Positions 62,545 through 64,000 of a stretch of 64,000 nt of DNA are shown here, one piece after another (positions within the stretch are counted from its first letter, which is position 1; each line of letters starts with the position of its first letter). Under the pieces are notes generated by a model. That model did not search any database and was not told where the DNA came from. It saw only the letters and a program-made list of their open reading frames with translations. Source of the stretch: Bacteroidales bacterium. Its GTDB lineage: Bacteria > Bacteroidota > Bacteroidia > Bacteroidales > JAQUTK01. The DNA lies in contig JAQUTK010000007.1 of NCBI GenBank assembly GCA_028709785.1, positions 1 through 64,000 of the forward strand, given 5' to 3'. The translations under genes and the position numbers were made by a program.

Positions 62545-64000
62545 CTATTCTGCAAGAATCGTGATTTCTGCTCCCGTTGCAAAGTCTTGTCCCGTTTGTT
62601 CTGACAGTGCTGTAAAGCGGATATATCGCGCCTTTACCGGTTTATCAAATGTCACTTTCTTCTCCTTCTTATTTCGTGCGAATGATCCTTTGAAAACAGA
62701 TTCGCCCCAGTTCTTTCCATCCTGGCTTACATGAATGGAAAAATCCTTCACATCCCCATTGGATCCTTCCTGACGTGGCAGGTAGGTGAAGCCTTTAATC
62801 GTTTTGACTTCGCCTGCATCCAGATCTACCCAGTGCGGATATTTAGCCACTGTAACAGAATACATTGTATGCCAGATGGTATTTGGATCGCCATCAGTCA
62901 GATTAACAGCATCCCCTTCTCCAGCTTCCTGACTACTTGCAAATACAACGGTGGTTTGAATACCTTCAATCTTTGGGAAAGATATCGTTGTTTTCATTTG
63001 AGGAGTCTCTTTAAACCAAGCACTCACACTACCACCATCGCGCAATGGAATCACTTGCGAATAGTCCTTCGATATCCCTTTATTTATACTATAACAGATC
63101 ACGGCACCCTCCTTTTTTGAAGATATTGTCACTTCACCCGCACGGTTGCGGGTGATGGAAACCGGCACATCTCCTGAAGGTGCAACATTTGCTATTTTTG
63201 TCAGGTCGTTACCAGCAGGACGAATAATGAAACCCATCATATGCGCTTCGGCTTTGATTTGATCTAGCGGTAGAGGACCACCTTGACCGCAGCTGTTTCC
63301 TCCCAGTCCGGTTACTCCTAAATCCAGATGCAGATAGGTATCTCCTGCTTTCGGCAATTGATATGGATGAGGAGCCAAGGTCAGATCCATAGCTGAATAT
63401 TGGAGTGCTGATATTGACAGGCTTTCTGTTGCCACAAATACGGCACCGTTACCACTCTTGTCAGTCAAAGCACACCAACGTACATCTTCATGATTACCCA
63501 TATTCTGCGGCTTTGGAAAGTTGACAAATTCCTTTTCCACTGTACTCTGATGCTGTTCAATAAACTGACCGGACTTACGATCTGCATAATTGTCAATGGG
63601 TCCACGACCATAATAGCTCAACTCAGAATATTTCTGAGGTACTTTCATGACATATCCCAAACGAGGTAATATCAACGCATCCTGAGTGGATGTAATGCTA
63701 GCCTCCAACTCAACAGAGCCATCTTGATAGATGGTAAAGATCTGGTTGGTAGTAAACTTGAAATCATTCTCTCCAAACACTTTGTCCGTTAGTTCTTCCA
63801 CACTATTTTTGCCTGAACTTGTACCACCAAGGATACGAGCAGCATTGGGAGCCTGCGACTCAACAGTGAAAGAAGCTACAACAGTGCCATCCGCTTTTTT
63901 CAAGAAATTACTGCTTATTGCCTTGTGCTTCAAATTATGCAATCCACGCTCAAACCATTGCGAATAAAACCAGTTATCATTATTGACAAAGGCACGCAGA
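62545..64000 (-). CDS. GH2 beta-galactosidase, C-terminal half (partial at right edge)
   Basis: The frame is open across 64000 (RAFVNNDNWFYSQWFERGLH), so the N-terminal sugar-binding and catalytic domains lie outside the window. What remains is the beta-galactosidase small-chain domain (LPRLGYVMKVPQKYSELSYY, GRGPIDNYADRKSGQFIEQH, then YQLPKAGDTYLHLDLGVTG), a linker domain, and a C-terminal F5/8-type (CBM32-like) carbohydrate-binding domain (VNLTDGDPNTIWHTMYS ... VKARYIRFTALSEQTG). 485 codons are visible. Catalytic residues cannot be checked here. Confidence 0.9.
   Translation of the reverse strand, partial: LRAFVNNDNWFYSQWFERGLHNLKHKAISSNFLKKADGTVVASFTVESQAPNAARILGGTSSGKNSVEELTDKVFGENDFKFTTNQIFTIYQDGSVELEASITSTQDALILPRLGYVMKVPQKYSELSYYGRGPIDNYADRKSGQFIEQHQSTVEKEFVNFPKPQNMGNHEDVRWCALTDKSGNGAVFVATESLSISALQYSAMDLTLAPHPYQLPKAGDTYLHLDLGVTGLGGNSCGQGGPLPLDQIKAEAHMMGFIIRPAGNDLTKIANVAPSGDVPVSITRNRAGEVTISSKKEGAVICYSINKGISKDYSQVIPLRDGGSVSAWFKETPQMKTTISFPKIEGIQTTVVFASSQEAGEGDAVNLTDGDPNTIWHTMYSVTVAKYPHWVDLDAGEVKTIKGFTYLPRQEGSNGDVKDFSIHVSQDGKNWGESVFKGSFARNKKEKKVTFDKPVKARYIRFTALSEQTGQDFATGAEITILAE

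Overview
This window is a stretch of chromosome from a member of the Bacteroidetes, most probably order Bacteroidales; I cannot fix the genus. The evidence is the atp operon layout (beta-epsilon-membrane protein-a-c-b-delta-alpha, with a truncated epsilon and an a subunit carrying a signal-like N-terminal extension), many TAnnTTTG -7 boxes with TTG/TTTG about 19-20 nt upstream, a CarboxypepD_reg-plug TonB receptor, a C10 protease with BspA-type leucine-rich repeats, proteins with a C-terminal type IX secretion tail, and several exported glycoside hydrolases. No rRNA, tRNA, CRISPR array, intact insertion sequence or prophage was found.

Layout. 1-6.2 kb: H+-type F1Fo ATP synthase operon (minus; atpA runs off the left edge). 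6.4-9.9 kb: PHP-domain lipoprotein and a TonB-dependent receptor around a perfect 14-bp inverted repeat that carries opposed -7 boxes. 10.1-16.3 kb: signalling cluster of an eight-PAS hybrid histidine kinase, a stand-alone B12-binding protein with the CarH-type Wx9EH light-sensing signature, and a second histidine kinase starting 3 nt after it. 16.4-18.6 kb: a repeat-rich gap with five REP-like palindromes (one forming the C-terminus of a DUF1835/DUF3658 protein), two groups of 22-bp-period ACCGTAT repeats, a perfect 17-bp stem and decayed sequence. 18.5-22.9 kb: ABC ATPase, permease, GntR regulator and TlpA-like thioredoxin operon, with two paralogous 27-30-residue membrane peptides. 23-26.3 kb: macro-like protein, decayed duplicate element, alkyladenine-glycosylase-like protein, agmatine-deiminase-family protein. 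26.3-30.7 kb: C10 protease/LRR protein and GH36-like enzyme.

30.8-33.8 kb: two divergent small-protein operons (rhodanese plus DUF2892/DUF6132 membrane proteins; zinc-ribbon protein, thioredoxin, ferredoxin) separated by four perfectly phased 22-bp operator-like repeats. 33.9-38.4 kb: hcp, a divergent Crp/Fnr regulator with a palindrome at about -42 of hcp, and a GT51 glycosyltransferase. 38.4-46.4 kb: GH42 beta-galactosidase, fused trehalose-phosphate synthase/phosphatase whose 3' end overlaps a convergent GH15 gene by 213 bp, and IMP dehydrogenase. 46.7-54.4 kb: alginate-lyase-like polysaccharide lyase, GH2 beta-galactosidase, iron alcohol dehydrogenase, pirin. 54.4-64 kb: MscS channel between two SHOCT-DUF4870 paralogues, a glycosidase-like protein, a 42-residue membrane peptide with its own promoter and structured leader, DUF1846 protein, Nudix hydrolase, GH28 enzyme, and the C-terminal half of another GH2 enzyme leaving the right edge.

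The genes describe a saccharolytic, probably anaerobic organism that degrades plant or host glycans, makes trehalose, and handles thiol and nitrosative stress. The two best leads for undescribed biology are the B12-photosensor/histidine-kinase cluster, which has no local DNA-binding output, and the 22-bp iteron control region between the two thiol/sulfur operons, where one operon starts with a domesticated transposase-type zinc ribbon.
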